From positions 1 through 7,643 of the forward strand of contig JAFLDQ010000165.1 of the NCBI GenBank assembly GCA_017302355.1: a stretch of DNA of 7,643 nt, given 5' to 3'. This DNA comes from Dechloromonas sp. (lineage in GTDB: Bacteria > Pseudomonadota > Gammaproteobacteria > Burkholderiales > Rhodocyclaceae). Positions 1 through 6,550 of this stretch are shown piece by piece. The first letter of the stretch is position 1. Each line of letters starts with the position of its first letter. The position numbers and the translations under genes were made by a program. Under the pieces are notes generated by a model. That model did not search any database and was not told the origin of the DNA. It saw only the letters and a list, made by a program, of their open reading frames with translations.

Positions 1-1657
1 CATCGGGCGGATTGACGTAGGGGTAGTCGCTCTTGGCCGTCCACGGCTGCGAGTCGATCGGCAGGCGGTAGCCCATGGCCGAATCGCCGGGGAACAGGTA
101 GCAGCGCTCGGCGCGCAGGAACCACGGGCCGGTCTGCCACTGGTTCCAGACATTCTTCATGATCGGCAGCGTATGGCCGACCGTGTAGGTCATGCCCTGG
201 GTGAACACCTTCATCAGGCGTTCGCGCTCCAGCTCATCGTCGACCCGCGAATCAAAAGGATCGACGTTGCCCGGCAGGCGGCGCTCGCGCCACAGGTAGT
301 AATAGACATCCTCGAAGGCCGGGAAGACGTATTCGTCGGTCACCCCCAGGCGCTGCGCCACACGCTTGAGGAATTGCCCGGCCTGCCCGGCAGTGACGCC
401 GTAATCGACGCTCTCATTGGCGTACAGCGCCGGCGAGTTCCAGATCGGTTCGCCATCCTTGCGCCAGAAGCAGTTCAGGCTCCAGCGCGGGAGTTGCTCG
501 CCGGGGTACCACTTGCCCTGGCCGAAGTGCATCAGGCCATTGGGCGCGTAATACTCGCGCAGGCGATGGAAGATCTCGGCGGCGTAGATGCGCTTGGTCG
601 GACCGAGGGCGTCGGTATTCCATTCGGCGCCGTCCGGGTCGTCGACCGCGACGAAGGTTGGCTCGCCGCCCTGGGTCAGGCGTACGTCGAGCTTCTGCAG
701 AGTTTCATCGATCTGGTGGCCGAGACCTTCAATCTCGAGCCACTGTTCATCGGTGTAGGGCTTGGTGACGCGCGGCGCTTCCCAGACGCGGGTCACCTGC
801 ATGTGGTGCTCGAAGGTGGTTTCGCACTTGTCGATGCCGCCGGTGACCGGCGCCGCGGAAGCCGGCTGTGGCGTGCAGGCGAGCGGGATGTGGCCTTCGC
901 CGGCGAACAGGCCGGAGGTCGGATCGAGGCCGATCCAGCCGGCGCCCGGCAGATAGACTTCGGTCCACGCATGCAGGTCGGTGAAATCCTTTTCCGGGCC
1001 GGAGGGGCCGTCGAGCGACTTGACGTCGGCGGTCAACTGGATCAGGTAGCCGGAAACGAAGCGCGCCGCCAGCCCGAGGTGGCGCAGGATCTGCACCAGC
1101 AGCCAGGCCGAGTCGCGGCACGAGCCGGAACGCTTCTTCAGCGTTTCCTCCGGAGTCTGCACGCCGGGTTCCATGCGGATGGTGTAGGCGATGTCCTCCT
1201 GCAACCGGGCGTTCAGCGCGACCAGGAAATCGACGCTGCGCGTCGCCGCGCGGGGAATGCCGTCGAGGTACTTCTGGAACAGCGGCGTCGCCGGCAGCTT
1301 GAACAGGAAGGGCTGCAACTCGTGGCGTTCCAACGCCGCATAAGTGAAGGGGATCTGCTCGGCGTGCGGTTCGAGGAAGAAATCGAAAGGGTTGATGACC
1401 GACATCTCGGCCACCAGGTCGACCTCGATACGGAATTCGCGCGTCTTTTCGGGAAAGACCAGACGCGCCAGGTAGTTGCCCTGCGGATCCTGCTGCCAGT
1501 TGATGAAGTGCTGTTCCGGCGCGACCTTCAGCGAATACGAAAGAATCCGCGTCCGCGAATGCGGACAGGGACGCAGGCGGACGACCTGCGGCCCGAGATT
1601 GACCAGGCGGTCGTAGCGGTAGTGGGTGAGGTGATTCAGTGCGACATGGATGGACAC
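1..1657 (-). CDS. Transglutaminase-like / DUF2126 protein (C-terminus beyond window)
   Basis: This is the N-terminal 552 codons of a large protein cut by the window edge; full-length family members are roughly 1,100 residues. Residues 1-90 are the transglutaminase N-terminal beta domain, starting MSIHVALNHLTHYRYDR as in homologues. The papain-like transglutaminase core follows, with the triad visible: Cys180 in KRSGSCRDSAW, His229 in DLHAWTEVY and Asp245 in GLDPTSG. From about residue 300 the sequence becomes DUF2126 (LDVRLTQGGEPTFV, then FGQGKWYPGEQLPRW). By family knowledge such proteins are probably cytoplasmic amidases or peptidases (or acyl transferases) acting on the amide product of the neighbouring ATP-grasp enzyme; the substrate is unknown. 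The start is GTG at 1657, chosen because it gives the family N-terminus and has GGAG 7 nt upstream. It is the third gene of the operon, 87 nt after the alpha-E gene with no terminator between. The family is certain; the biochemical role is inferred. Confidence 0.93.
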   Translation of the reverse strand, partial: MSIHVALNHLTHYRYDRLVNLGPQVVRLRPCPHSRTRILSYSLKVAPEQHFINWQQDPQGNYLARLVFPEKTREFRIEVDLVAEMSVINPFDFFLEPHAEQIPFTYAALERHELQPFLFKLPATPLFQKYLDGIPRAATRSVDFLVALNARLQEDIAYTIRMEPGVQTPEETLKKRSGSCRDSAWLLVQILRHLGLAARFVSGYLIQLTADVKSLDGPSGPEKDFTDLHAWTEVYLPGAGWIGLDPTSGLFAGEGHIPLACTPQPASAAPVTGGIDKCETTFEHHMQVTRVWEAPRVTKPYTDEQWLEIEGLGHQIDETLQKLDVRLTQGGEPTFVAVDDPDGAEWNTDALGPTKRIYAAEIFHRLREYYAPNGLMHFGQGKWYPGEQLPRWSLNCFWRKDGEPIWNSPALYANESVDYGVTAGQAGQFLKRVAQRLGVTDEYVFPAFEDVYYYLWRERRLPGNVDPFDSRVDDELERERLMKVFTQGMTYTVGHTLPIMKNVWNQWQTGPWFLRAERCYLFPGDSAMGYRLPIDSQPWTAKSDYPYVNPPD

Positions 1658-1664
1658 GATCCGG

Positions 1665-1668
1665 CTCC
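1665..1668 (-). promoter_or_regulatory. Ribosome binding site deciding the GTG start of the transglutaminase gene
   Basis: GGAG on the minus strand lies 7 nt before the GTG at 1657. The only nearby ATG, at about 1690, is in a different frame, so this site supports the GTG start. Confidence 0.6.
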
Positions 1669-1744
1669 GGGCAAGATGATTGGGGTCATGAAAGGAAGGC
1701 GCCAACCGGCCCGCCGGCCCCTGTTCCGATCACGGCGCGATCCG

Positions 1745-2692
1745 TCACGCGGCCTCCGCCATCGGCACCAGGAAAGTCCTGCTGATGCCGTCGCCCAGCA
1801 GGTAGATGCGGTCCATGAAGTCGGTCAGATACTCATGCAGGCCGCGCTCCAGGATGTCCTCGATCCGGGCATAGTGCAGTTGCGCGTGCAGCAGGCCAGC
1901 CTGACGCTGGATCTCTCCGGACTGGCGGTTGGCGATCAGGTCGAGGTTCTTGACGACGCCGTTCATGCAGAAATGCAGCGAGCGCGGCATGTCGCTGCGC
2001 AGCATCAACAGTTCGGCGACGCGCTCGGGGGTGATGACGTCACGGTAGGCCTTGCGGTAGACCTCGAAAGCCGAGACCGAGCGCAGCAATGCGCCCCACT
2101 GGTAGAAATCGGTGGCGCCTTCGTCACCTAGCGGACGCAGGACATGGTACTTGACGTCGAGAATGCGCGCGGTGTTGTCGGCGCGTTCGAGCAGGGTGCC
2201 GAGCCGGATGAAATGATAGGCCTCGTCCTGCAGCAGGGTGCCCAGGGTCGTGCCGCGCGACAGCGAGGAGCGCATCTTGACCCAGTCGAAATACTCGCCG
2301 ACACCGGCGTTGGCGACCTGCTCGAAGCTCTTTCCACGCGCTTCCAGCCAGGTGGAATTCATCGTCTCCCACATTTCCGCGGTGATCGTGCCGCGCACAG
2401 CATGGGCGTTTTCGCGCGTCAGGCGCAGGCAACTGACGATCGACGCATGGTTGCCGGTATCGCTGACCATGAAACGCAGCACATTTTCGGCGTTGACCGC
2501 GGAATGGCGAGCCGCGAACGCCTCCTCGAGGCTGTTCAGGGCGAGGATGGCGTTCCAGTTCTGGTTGGCGGCCGCAAGCGACTGCGGGACCAGCGACATC
2601 TGCCAGGTGACGTCGAGAAGACGCGCAAGACTCTCGGCCCGCTCGATATAGCGGGACATCCAGAACAGGTGGTCGGCGGTACGGGATAGCAT
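1745..2692 (-). CDS. Alpha-E domain protein (DUF403)
   Basis: This 315-aa, almost wholly alpha-helical protein has the usual family length. Hallmarks are the N-terminal WMSRYIERAES (residues 11-21), with the conserved arginine and glutamates that name the family, then AEMWETMN (about 105-112) and HFIRLGTLLERADNTARILD (160-179). No signal peptide or membrane segment is seen, so it is probably cytoplasmic. The catalytic role is unknown. The conserved acidic and basic residues have led to the proposal that it assists or partners the circularly permuted ATP-grasp enzyme, with which it is nearly always linked or even fused. The start ATG at 2692 lies 4 nt after the ATP-grasp stop, and its GGAGGA ribosome binding site sits inside the end of that gene, so translation is probably coupled. 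Family assignment is firm; molecular function is not known. Confidence 0.95.
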   Translation of the reverse strand: MLSRTADHLFWMSRYIERAESLARLLDVTWQMSLVPQSLAAANQNWNAILALNSLEEAFAARHSAVNAENVLRFMVSDTGNHASIVSCLRLTRENAHAVRGTITAEMWETMNSTWLEARGKSFEQVANAGVGEYFDWVKMRSSLSRGTTLGTLLQDEAYHFIRLGTLLERADNTARILDVKYHVLRPLGDEGATDFYQWGALLRSVSAFEVYRKAYRDVITPERVAELLMLRSDMPRSLHFCMNGVVKNLDLIANRQSGEIQRQAGLLHAQLHYARIEDILERGLHEYLTDFMDRIYLLGDGISRTFLVPMAEAA

Positions 2693-2696
2693 CCGG

Positions 2697-4127
2697 TCAG
2701 TCCTCCAGAACCCAGGTGTCCTTGGTGCCGCCGCCCTGCGACGAATTCACCACCAGCGAGCCCTCGGTCAGGGCAACCCGGGTCAGGCCGCCGGGCGCCA
2801 TGTTGACGCATTCGCCCGACGACAGCACGAAGGGCCGCAGGTCGAGATGGCGCGGCGCGATCCCCTCCGCGACGAAGGTCGGGCAGTTGGACAGCGCCAG
2901 CGTCGGCTGGGCGATATAGCCGTCCGGCCGGGCGATCAGCAGCTTGCGGAAATGCCCGATCCGCTCCTTGGTGGACGCCGGGCCGACCAGCATGCCGTAG
3001 CCGCCCGAGCCATGCACTTCCTTGACCACCAATTCCGCCAGGTGATCGAGCACATAGGCGAGATCGTCCGGTTTGCGGCACATCCAGGTCGGCACGTTGT
3101 CGAGCATCGGCTCCTCGCCGAGGTAGAAACGGATCATGTCCGGCACGTACGGGTAGATCGACTTGTCGTCGGCGACACCGGTGCCGATCGCATTGGCCAG
3201 CGTCACGTTCCCCGCCCGATAGGCCTTCATGATGCCCGGCACGCCAAGCGCCGAATCGGCGCGGAAGACTAGCGGGTCGAGGAAGTCGTCGTCGATGCGG
3301 CGGTAGATCACATCGACGCGCTGCGGCCCCTGCGTCGTCCGCATGTAGACCACTTCGCCGTTGACGAAGAGGTCGCGGCCCTCGACCAGTTCGACACCCA
3401 TCTGCTGGGCGAGGAAGGTGTGCTCGAAATAGGCGCTGTTGTAGGCGCCCGGTGTCAGCACGACCACGGTCGGATCGCCGACGCCCTTGGGCGCGACGGC
3501 GCGCAGCTTTTCCAGCAGCATGTCCGGGTAATGGTGAACCGGCGCCACCTTGTGGCTGGCGAACAGCTCGGGGAAGAGCCGCATCATCATCTTGCGGTTC
3601 TCCAGCATGTACGAGACCCCGGAGGGCACGCGCAGGTTGTCCTCCAGCACGTGGAACCCGCCCTCCCCGGCGCGCACGATATCGACCCCGGCTATGTGCG
3701 CGTAGATGCCGCCCGGAACGTCTACGCCCTGCATCACCGGACGGTACTGCACATTGTTCAGCACCTGCTCCGCCGGAATCCGGCCCGCCTTGAGGATTTC
3801 CTGGCCGTGATAGACGTCGTGCAGGAACATGTTGAGCGCCGTCACCCGCTGGCGCAGGCCAGCCTGCATCGCCTTCCATTCGGGCGCCGGGATGATGCGC
3901 GGGATGATGTCGAAGGGGATCAGGCGTTCCTTGCCCGCCTCCTCGCCGTACACGGCGAAGGTGATGCCGACGCGATGGAAGGCGAGGTCGGCTTCGGCGC
4001 GCTTGCGGGCGATGCGCTCGCGCGGCGTCTCCCGGAGCCATTGGTCGTAGCCCCGATAATGGGTGCGCACGCCACCGCTGGCATCGACCATTTCGTTATA
4101 GAAGTTCATTTCCGGCTCGTCGCTCAA
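2697..4127 (-). CDS. Circularly permuted type 2 ATP-grasp protein (DUF404/DUF407)
   Basis: At 476 aa, this matches full-length members of the family. The N-terminal DUF404 part contains RHYxxYxxWL-like text (22-31) and FHRVGITFAVYG (50-61). Residues 148-174 hold the acidic metal/ATP-binding stretch VLEDNLRVPSGVSYM, with Glu162, Asp163 and Asn164. YRRIDDDFLDP (275-285) and ANAIGTGVADDKSIY (311-325) follow. The glycine-rich nucleotide-binding segment VVKEVHGSGGYGM is at 367-379, and the C-terminal LRPFV/PGGLTRVAL segment at 430-453. By analogy with ATP-grasp ligases it should use ATP to activate a carboxylate and form an amide or peptide bond; substrates are unknown. It is first in the operon with the alpha-E and transglutaminase genes. 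The start is uncertain: TTG at 4127 has a GAGAGG only 3 nt away, whereas ATG at 4109 (residue 7) matches the N-terminus recalled for homologues (FxNEM) but lacks a good ribosome binding site. A predicted sigma-54 promoter lies just upstream. Confidence 0.94.
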   Translation of the reverse strand: MSDEPEMNFYNEMVDASGGVRTHYRGYDQWLRETPRERIARKRAEADLAFHRVGITFAVYGEEAGKERLIPFDIIPRIIPAPEWKAMQAGLRQRVTALNMFLHDVYHGQEILKAGRIPAEQVLNNVQYRPVMQGVDVPGGIYAHIAGVDIVRAGEGGFHVLEDNLRVPSGVSYMLENRKMMMRLFPELFASHKVAPVHHYPDMLLEKLRAVAPKGVGDPTVVVLTPGAYNSAYFEHTFLAQQMGVELVEGRDLFVNGEVVYMRTTQGPQRVDVIYRRIDDDFLDPLVFRADSALGVPGIMKAYRAGNVTLANAIGTGVADDKSIYPYVPDMIRFYLGEEPMLDNVPTWMCRKPDDLAYVLDHLAELVVKEVHGSGGYGMLVGPASTKERIGHFRKLLIARPDGYIAQPTLALSNCPTFVAEGIAPRHLDLRPFVLSSGECVNMAPGGLTRVALTEGSLVVNSSQGGGTKDTWVLED

Positions 4128-4148
4128 GGTCCTCTCGGCACTCGTTTC

Positions 4149-4164
4149 AGCAGTTTTCGTGCCA
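4149..4164 (-). promoter_or_regulatory. Predicted sigma-54 (RpoN) -24/-12 promoter
   Basis: The minus strand reads TGGCACGAAAACTGCT, against the sigma-54 consensus TGGCACG-N4-TTGCW. Every defined position matches except the first T of TTGCW, which is C here. The GG and GC elements have the obligatory spacing. The same C occurs in the Klebsiella nifH promoter (CTGCA), from established knowledge. Transcription would begin near 4138, leaving a very short leader before the ATP-grasp start. The site lies between the thiolase terminator and the ATP-grasp gene and points toward it. A sigma-54 promoter needs an enhancer-binding activator; candidate sites are annotated upstream. Confidence 0.72.
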
Positions 4165-4217
4165 CGGTTGAAAAGCCCATGAAATCATCGCCGCGCCGCT
4201 TCTTCGAAGCCGATGAC

Positions 4218-4232
4218 GCCCCATTGCGGTGC
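4218..4232 (-). promoter_or_regulatory. NtrC-like enhancer dyad, proximal
   Basis: The minus strand reads GCACCG-CAA-TGGGGC. Compared with the NtrC dyad GCACCA-N3-TGGTGC, 10 of 12 arm positions match and the 3-bp spacer is exact. Its centre is about 87 bp upstream of the start of transcription predicted from the sigma-54 promoter. It is one of two such dyads with centres 20 bp apart, close to two helical turns, so both would face the same side of the DNA. It was found by eye; which activator binds is inferred from the motif alone. Confidence 0.55.
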
Positions 4233-4237
4233 GGTCG

Positions 4238-4252
4238 CCTCCAATGTGGTGC
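4238..4252 (-). promoter_or_regulatory. NtrC-like enhancer dyad, distal
   Basis: The minus strand reads GCACCA-CAT-TGGAGG. The left arm is perfect against the NtrC dyad GCACCA-N3-TGGTGC, the right arm has 4 of 6 matches, and the spacer is exact. It is centred about 107 bp upstream of the predicted start, which is near the -108 position of a classic NtrC site at enteric glnA. Together with the proximal dyad it would form a tandem enhancer for the ATP-grasp operon. Confidence 0.52.
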
Positions 4253-4305
4253 GAGATCCGTGACGGCCTGGCCCGCCGCCCGCAGCCACGTCACCGGCGG
4301 CGCAC

Positions 4306-4333
4306 AAAAAACCCGCCGGAGCCATCCGGCGGG
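4306..4333 (-). terminator. Rho-independent terminator after the thiolase gene
   Basis: On the minus strand CCCGCCGGA (4333-4325), loop TGGC and TCCGGCGGG (4320-4312) form a perfect 9-bp GC-rich stem, followed directly by six T residues. It lies 23 nt past the thiolase stop codon. It should end the Nudix-to-thiolase operon and insulate the ATP-grasp operon downstream, which agrees with a separate promoter for the latter. Confidence 0.95.
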
Positions 4334-4356
4334 TCTGGTCAACCGAACGCCCGAGA

Positions 4357-5538
4357 TCAGGCGCGTTCGAAGATGCAGGCGATGCCCTGACCGCCGCCGA
4401 TGCACATCGTGACCAGGCAGTACTTGCCGCCGACACGCTCCAGTTCGTACAGCGCCTTGGTGGCGATGAAGGCGCCGGAACAGCCGATCGGGTGGCCAAG
4501 GGCGATGGCGCCCCCGTTCGGGTTGGTCTTCACCGGATCGAGGCCGAGGCTCTTGCTGACCGCGATCGCCTGCGCCGCGAAGGCCTCGTTGGACTCGATG
4601 ACGTCCATCTGGTCGAGCGTCATGCCGGCACGCTTGAGCGCCAGCTTGGTCGCCGGGATCGGGCCTTCGCCCATGACGTCGTTGGGCACGCCGGCAACGG
4701 CATAGGAGACGAGGCGCGCCATCGCCTTCTGACCCGCCTTGGCCGCGGCATCGGCGGCAGCCAGCACGAAGAAGGCGGCGCCGTCGTTGATGCCGGAAGC
4801 GTTGCCGGCGGTCACCGTGCCATCCTTCTTGAAGGCCGGCCGCATCTTGGCCAGGGTCTCCATCGTCGTGCCCGCCTTGACGTGCTCGTCGGTATCGAAG
4901 ATGACCTCGCCCTTGCGCGTCTGCTTGACGATCGGCACGATCTGCGACTTGAACTTGCCCGCGGCGATCGCCGCAGCCGCGCGGCGCTGCGATTCGCACG
5001 CCAGCGCATCCTGCTCCTCGCGGGAGATGTTCCATTTGGCGGCCAGGTTCTCGGCGGTGATCCCCATGTGGCCGACGCCGAACGGGTCGGTCAGCGTGGC
5101 GACCATCGAGTCGATGGCCTGCGTGTCACCCATGCGGGCGCCGGTGCGCAGGGCCGGCAGCATGTAGGTGCCGCGCGACATGACTTCGACGCCGCCGCCG
5201 ACACCGTAGTCGCAATCGCCGAGCATGATCTGCTGGGCGGTGGTGACGATGCCTTGCAGGCCCGACGAGCACAGGCGATTGACCGCCATGGCCACCGACT
5301 CCATGGGCAGTCCGGCCTGGATCGAGGCCACGCGGGCGACGTAGGCAAAGCGGGAATCGGTCGGAACGCAGTTGCCGACGGTAATGTAATGGATCGCCTG
5401 GGGATCGACGCCGGAACGGGCGACCGCTTCCTTCATCACGGTGCCGGCCAGTTCGCTCGGCTCGATGTCGGCGAGGGAACCGCCAAAGGCGCCGATGGCG
5501 GAACGGACCGCGCTCAGAACGACAACTTCTCTGCTCAT
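4357..5538 (-). CDS. bktB: Acetyl-CoA C-acyltransferase (beta-ketothiolase, BktB-like)
   Basis: This 393-aa protein has the standard length for a type II thiolase. It catalyses the reversible condensation or CoA-dependent cleavage of 3-ketoacyl-CoA, feeding polyhydroxyalkanoate synthesis or fatty-acid and aromatic-compound breakdown in the cytoplasm. All catalytic elements are present: nucleophile Cys90 in NRLCSSGLQ, Asn317 in ESNEAF, His349 in ALGHPIG and acid/base Cys379 in CIGGGQG. The opening MSREVVVLSAVRSAIGAFGGSL and ending VTMCIGGGQGIACIFERA resemble Cupriavidus BktB as remembered. One difference from that enzyme is LCSSG where LCGSG is usual, next to the nucleophile. The start ATG has a perfect AGGAGG 6 nt upstream. 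It is last in its operon, 24 nt after the CobD/CbiB-like gene and just before a strong terminator. The thiolase call is certain; whether its main role is PHA synthesis or degradation is not decided by sequence, so the symbol is tentative. Confidence 0.95.
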   Translation of the reverse strand: MSREVVVLSAVRSAIGAFGGSLADIEPSELAGTVMKEAVARSGVDPQAIHYITVGNCVPTDSRFAYVARVASIQAGLPMESVAMAVNRLCSSGLQGIVTTAQQIMLGDCDYGVGGGVEVMSRGTYMLPALRTGARMGDTQAIDSMVATLTDPFGVGHMGITAENLAAKWNISREEQDALACESQRRAAAAIAAGKFKSQIVPIVKQTRKGEVIFDTDEHVKAGTTMETLAKMRPAFKKDGTVTAGNASGINDGAAFFVLAAADAAAKAGQKAMARLVSYAVAGVPNDVMGEGPIPATKLALKRAGMTLDQMDVIESNEAFAAQAIAVSKSLGLDPVKTNPNGGAIALGHPIGCSGAFIATKALYELERVGGKYCLVTMCIGGGQGIACIFERA

Positions 5539-5544
5539 GTGTAA

Positions 5545-5550
5545 CCTCCT
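5545..5550 (-). promoter_or_regulatory. Consensus ribosome binding site of the thiolase gene
   Basis: A perfect AGGAGG on the minus strand lies 6 nt before the ATG at 5538. It is as strong as any ribosome binding site in the operon, which suggests high translation of the thiolase relative to the upstream membrane protein. Confidence 0.85.
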
Positions 5551-5562
5551 GTTAGAAATTAT

Positions 5563-6486
5563 TCAGCCGGCCAGACTGGCAAGCCCCAACAAAAACAGCA
5601 ACAGCAACCACAAGACCGTGGCGCGCCAGACGAGTCCGACGGCGCTTTGCATGAAATCGGCGTCGGCCGGATCGCCGATGCCAAGTTCCACGCCGCCGGC
5701 CACTTCGACACCCTCGGCAGCCGGCGTACCGAGCTGGACGCCAAGCGCCCCGGCGCCGCTGGCCAGGACGATGCCGAGATCGCGATCCTGCGACTCGCCG
5801 GCCTGGGTACGCCAGCAATACACCGCATCCTCGAAATCACCGGCGATGGCAAACGCCGACGCCGTCGCGCGCAACGGCAGCCAGTCGATGATACCGAAAA
5901 CCTGCCGGGAAAACCTCGGGAAATTGCTTTCCATTGCAGTATTTTCACGCCTCCAGCGCGCCTGGACGATCTGCGCCAGCCGATAGAGCACGGCCCCCGA
6001 GGGCCCGGGCAACAGCACGAAGCAGACGATCACGCCGAACACGTGGCAATGCGAGGCCACCATCGCCGCGGCGATCGACTGCCGGGCAATCTCCTGCGAC
6101 CCCATGCCCTCGGCCGGCCGTCCCAGCCATTCGCCCAGCAGCTGCCGGGCGCGGGGCAGATCGCCCAGTTGCAGCGCCGCCTGGATGGCGCTGAAATGAT
6201 GGCTGAACTGGCGAAAGCCCATGGTCAGATAGAGAACGCCGACATTGAGCAGCCAGCCGAGCAGCGGGTTGAGTGAATACAGGAAGCCGTAGGCCAGCAC
6301 GACCAGGACCGCCGGCGCCAGAACGGCAAGGCACCAGGCGATCACGCCATGCCGGTATTCGCCGGCATCGAAGCTGGCCTCGATGAAGTCGGCCCAGGCG
6401 TGCAGCGGCGCTTCGACGGCGCGGCGGTAATTCAGCGGCTGCAGCTGCTCGATGAGGAAGACGGCGATCAGCGAGAGAAGACTCAT
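5563..6486 (-). CDS. CobD/CbiB-like integral membrane protein
   Basis: This 307-aa membrane protein has hydrophobic segments at about 1-15, 48-69, 74-90, 148-168 and 285-305. It resembles the CobD/CbiB/AmpE superfamily: FRQFSHHFSAIQAALQLGDLPRARQLL (91-117) matches the family's cytoplasmic helix pair, and IIDWLPLRATASAFAIAGDFEDAVYCW (199-225) followed by GIVLASGAGALGVQLG (238-253) matches its C-terminal half. True CbiB attaches aminopropanol to cobyric acid. Here the segment that normally carries the conserved ETxAEN/S-like motif reads ARQSIAAAMVASHCHVFGVIV, so that activity is doubtful, and no cobalamin genes are nearby. It is better regarded as the betaproteobacterial CobD/CbiB-like paralogue of unknown function. 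ATG at 6486 is preferred because it starts directly in the first membrane helix. A GTG at 6546 would add 20 residues of unlikely MVWWRPCPT text and reach almost to the Nudix stop. Neither start has a strong ribosome binding site. Confidence 0.82.
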   Translation of the reverse strand: MSLLSLIAVFLIEQLQPLNYRRAVEAPLHAWADFIEASFDAGEYRHGVIAWCLAVLAPAVLVVLAYGFLYSLNPLLGWLLNVGVLYLTMGFRQFSHHFSAIQAALQLGDLPRARQLLGEWLGRPAEGMGSQEIARQSIAAAMVASHCHVFGVIVCFVLLPGPSGAVLYRLAQIVQARWRRENTAMESNFPRFSRQVFGIIDWLPLRATASAFAIAGDFEDAVYCWRTQAGESQDRDLGIVLASGAGALGVQLGTPAAEGVEVAGGVELGIGDPADADFMQSAVGLVWRATVLWLLLLFLLGLASLAG

Positions 6487-6550
6487 GGGTGGCCGGGAAC
6501 CAGCGCTGCCAGCGGGTATCGTTGGGCAAGGACGCCACCATACCACAAGC

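Noticed and set aside
1658..1744. GGCC/CCGG-rich inverted sequence between the alpha-E and transglutaminase genes considered as a terminator
   Set aside because: No continuous stem is followed by a T-run on the minus strand; it looks like ordinary GC-rich spacer.
173..2131. A 652-codon open frame on the plus strand, the longest in the window
   Set aside because: It lies antisense to the transglutaminase and alpha-E genes, both of which carry unmistakable family motifs. Its protein is Arg/Gln/Asp-rich with no recognisable domain, typical of antisense frames in GC-rich coding DNA.
2536..4041. A 501-codon minus-strand frame
   Set aside because: It is a +1 shadow of the ATP-grasp gene running on into the alpha-E gene, with low-complexity Arg/Ala-rich translation.
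4124..4180. An 18-codon minus-strand frame (MGFSTVARKLLKRVPRGP) whose TGA overlaps the ATP-grasp TTG, suggesting a leader peptide
   Set aside because: It has no ribosome binding site, and its start lies upstream of the predicted sigma-54 transcription start, so it would not be wholly transcribed from that promoter.
3420..4412. A 330-codon plus-strand frame spanning the intergenic region
   Set aside because: It is antisense to the ATP-grasp gene and runs through the terminator hairpin and promoter region; no ribosome binding site or motif supports it.
4492..5544. A 350-codon plus-strand frame
   Set aside because: It is antisense to the thiolase, whose active-site residues are all in place. 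The His/Arg/Gly-rich translation has no motif.
5556..5582. A possible sigma-70 promoter (TTGCCA, 15 bp, TAATTT) on the minus strand before the thiolase
   Set aside because: The spacer is too short and the -10 match is poor; the 24-nt gap and shared direction make read-through from upstream the simpler explanation.
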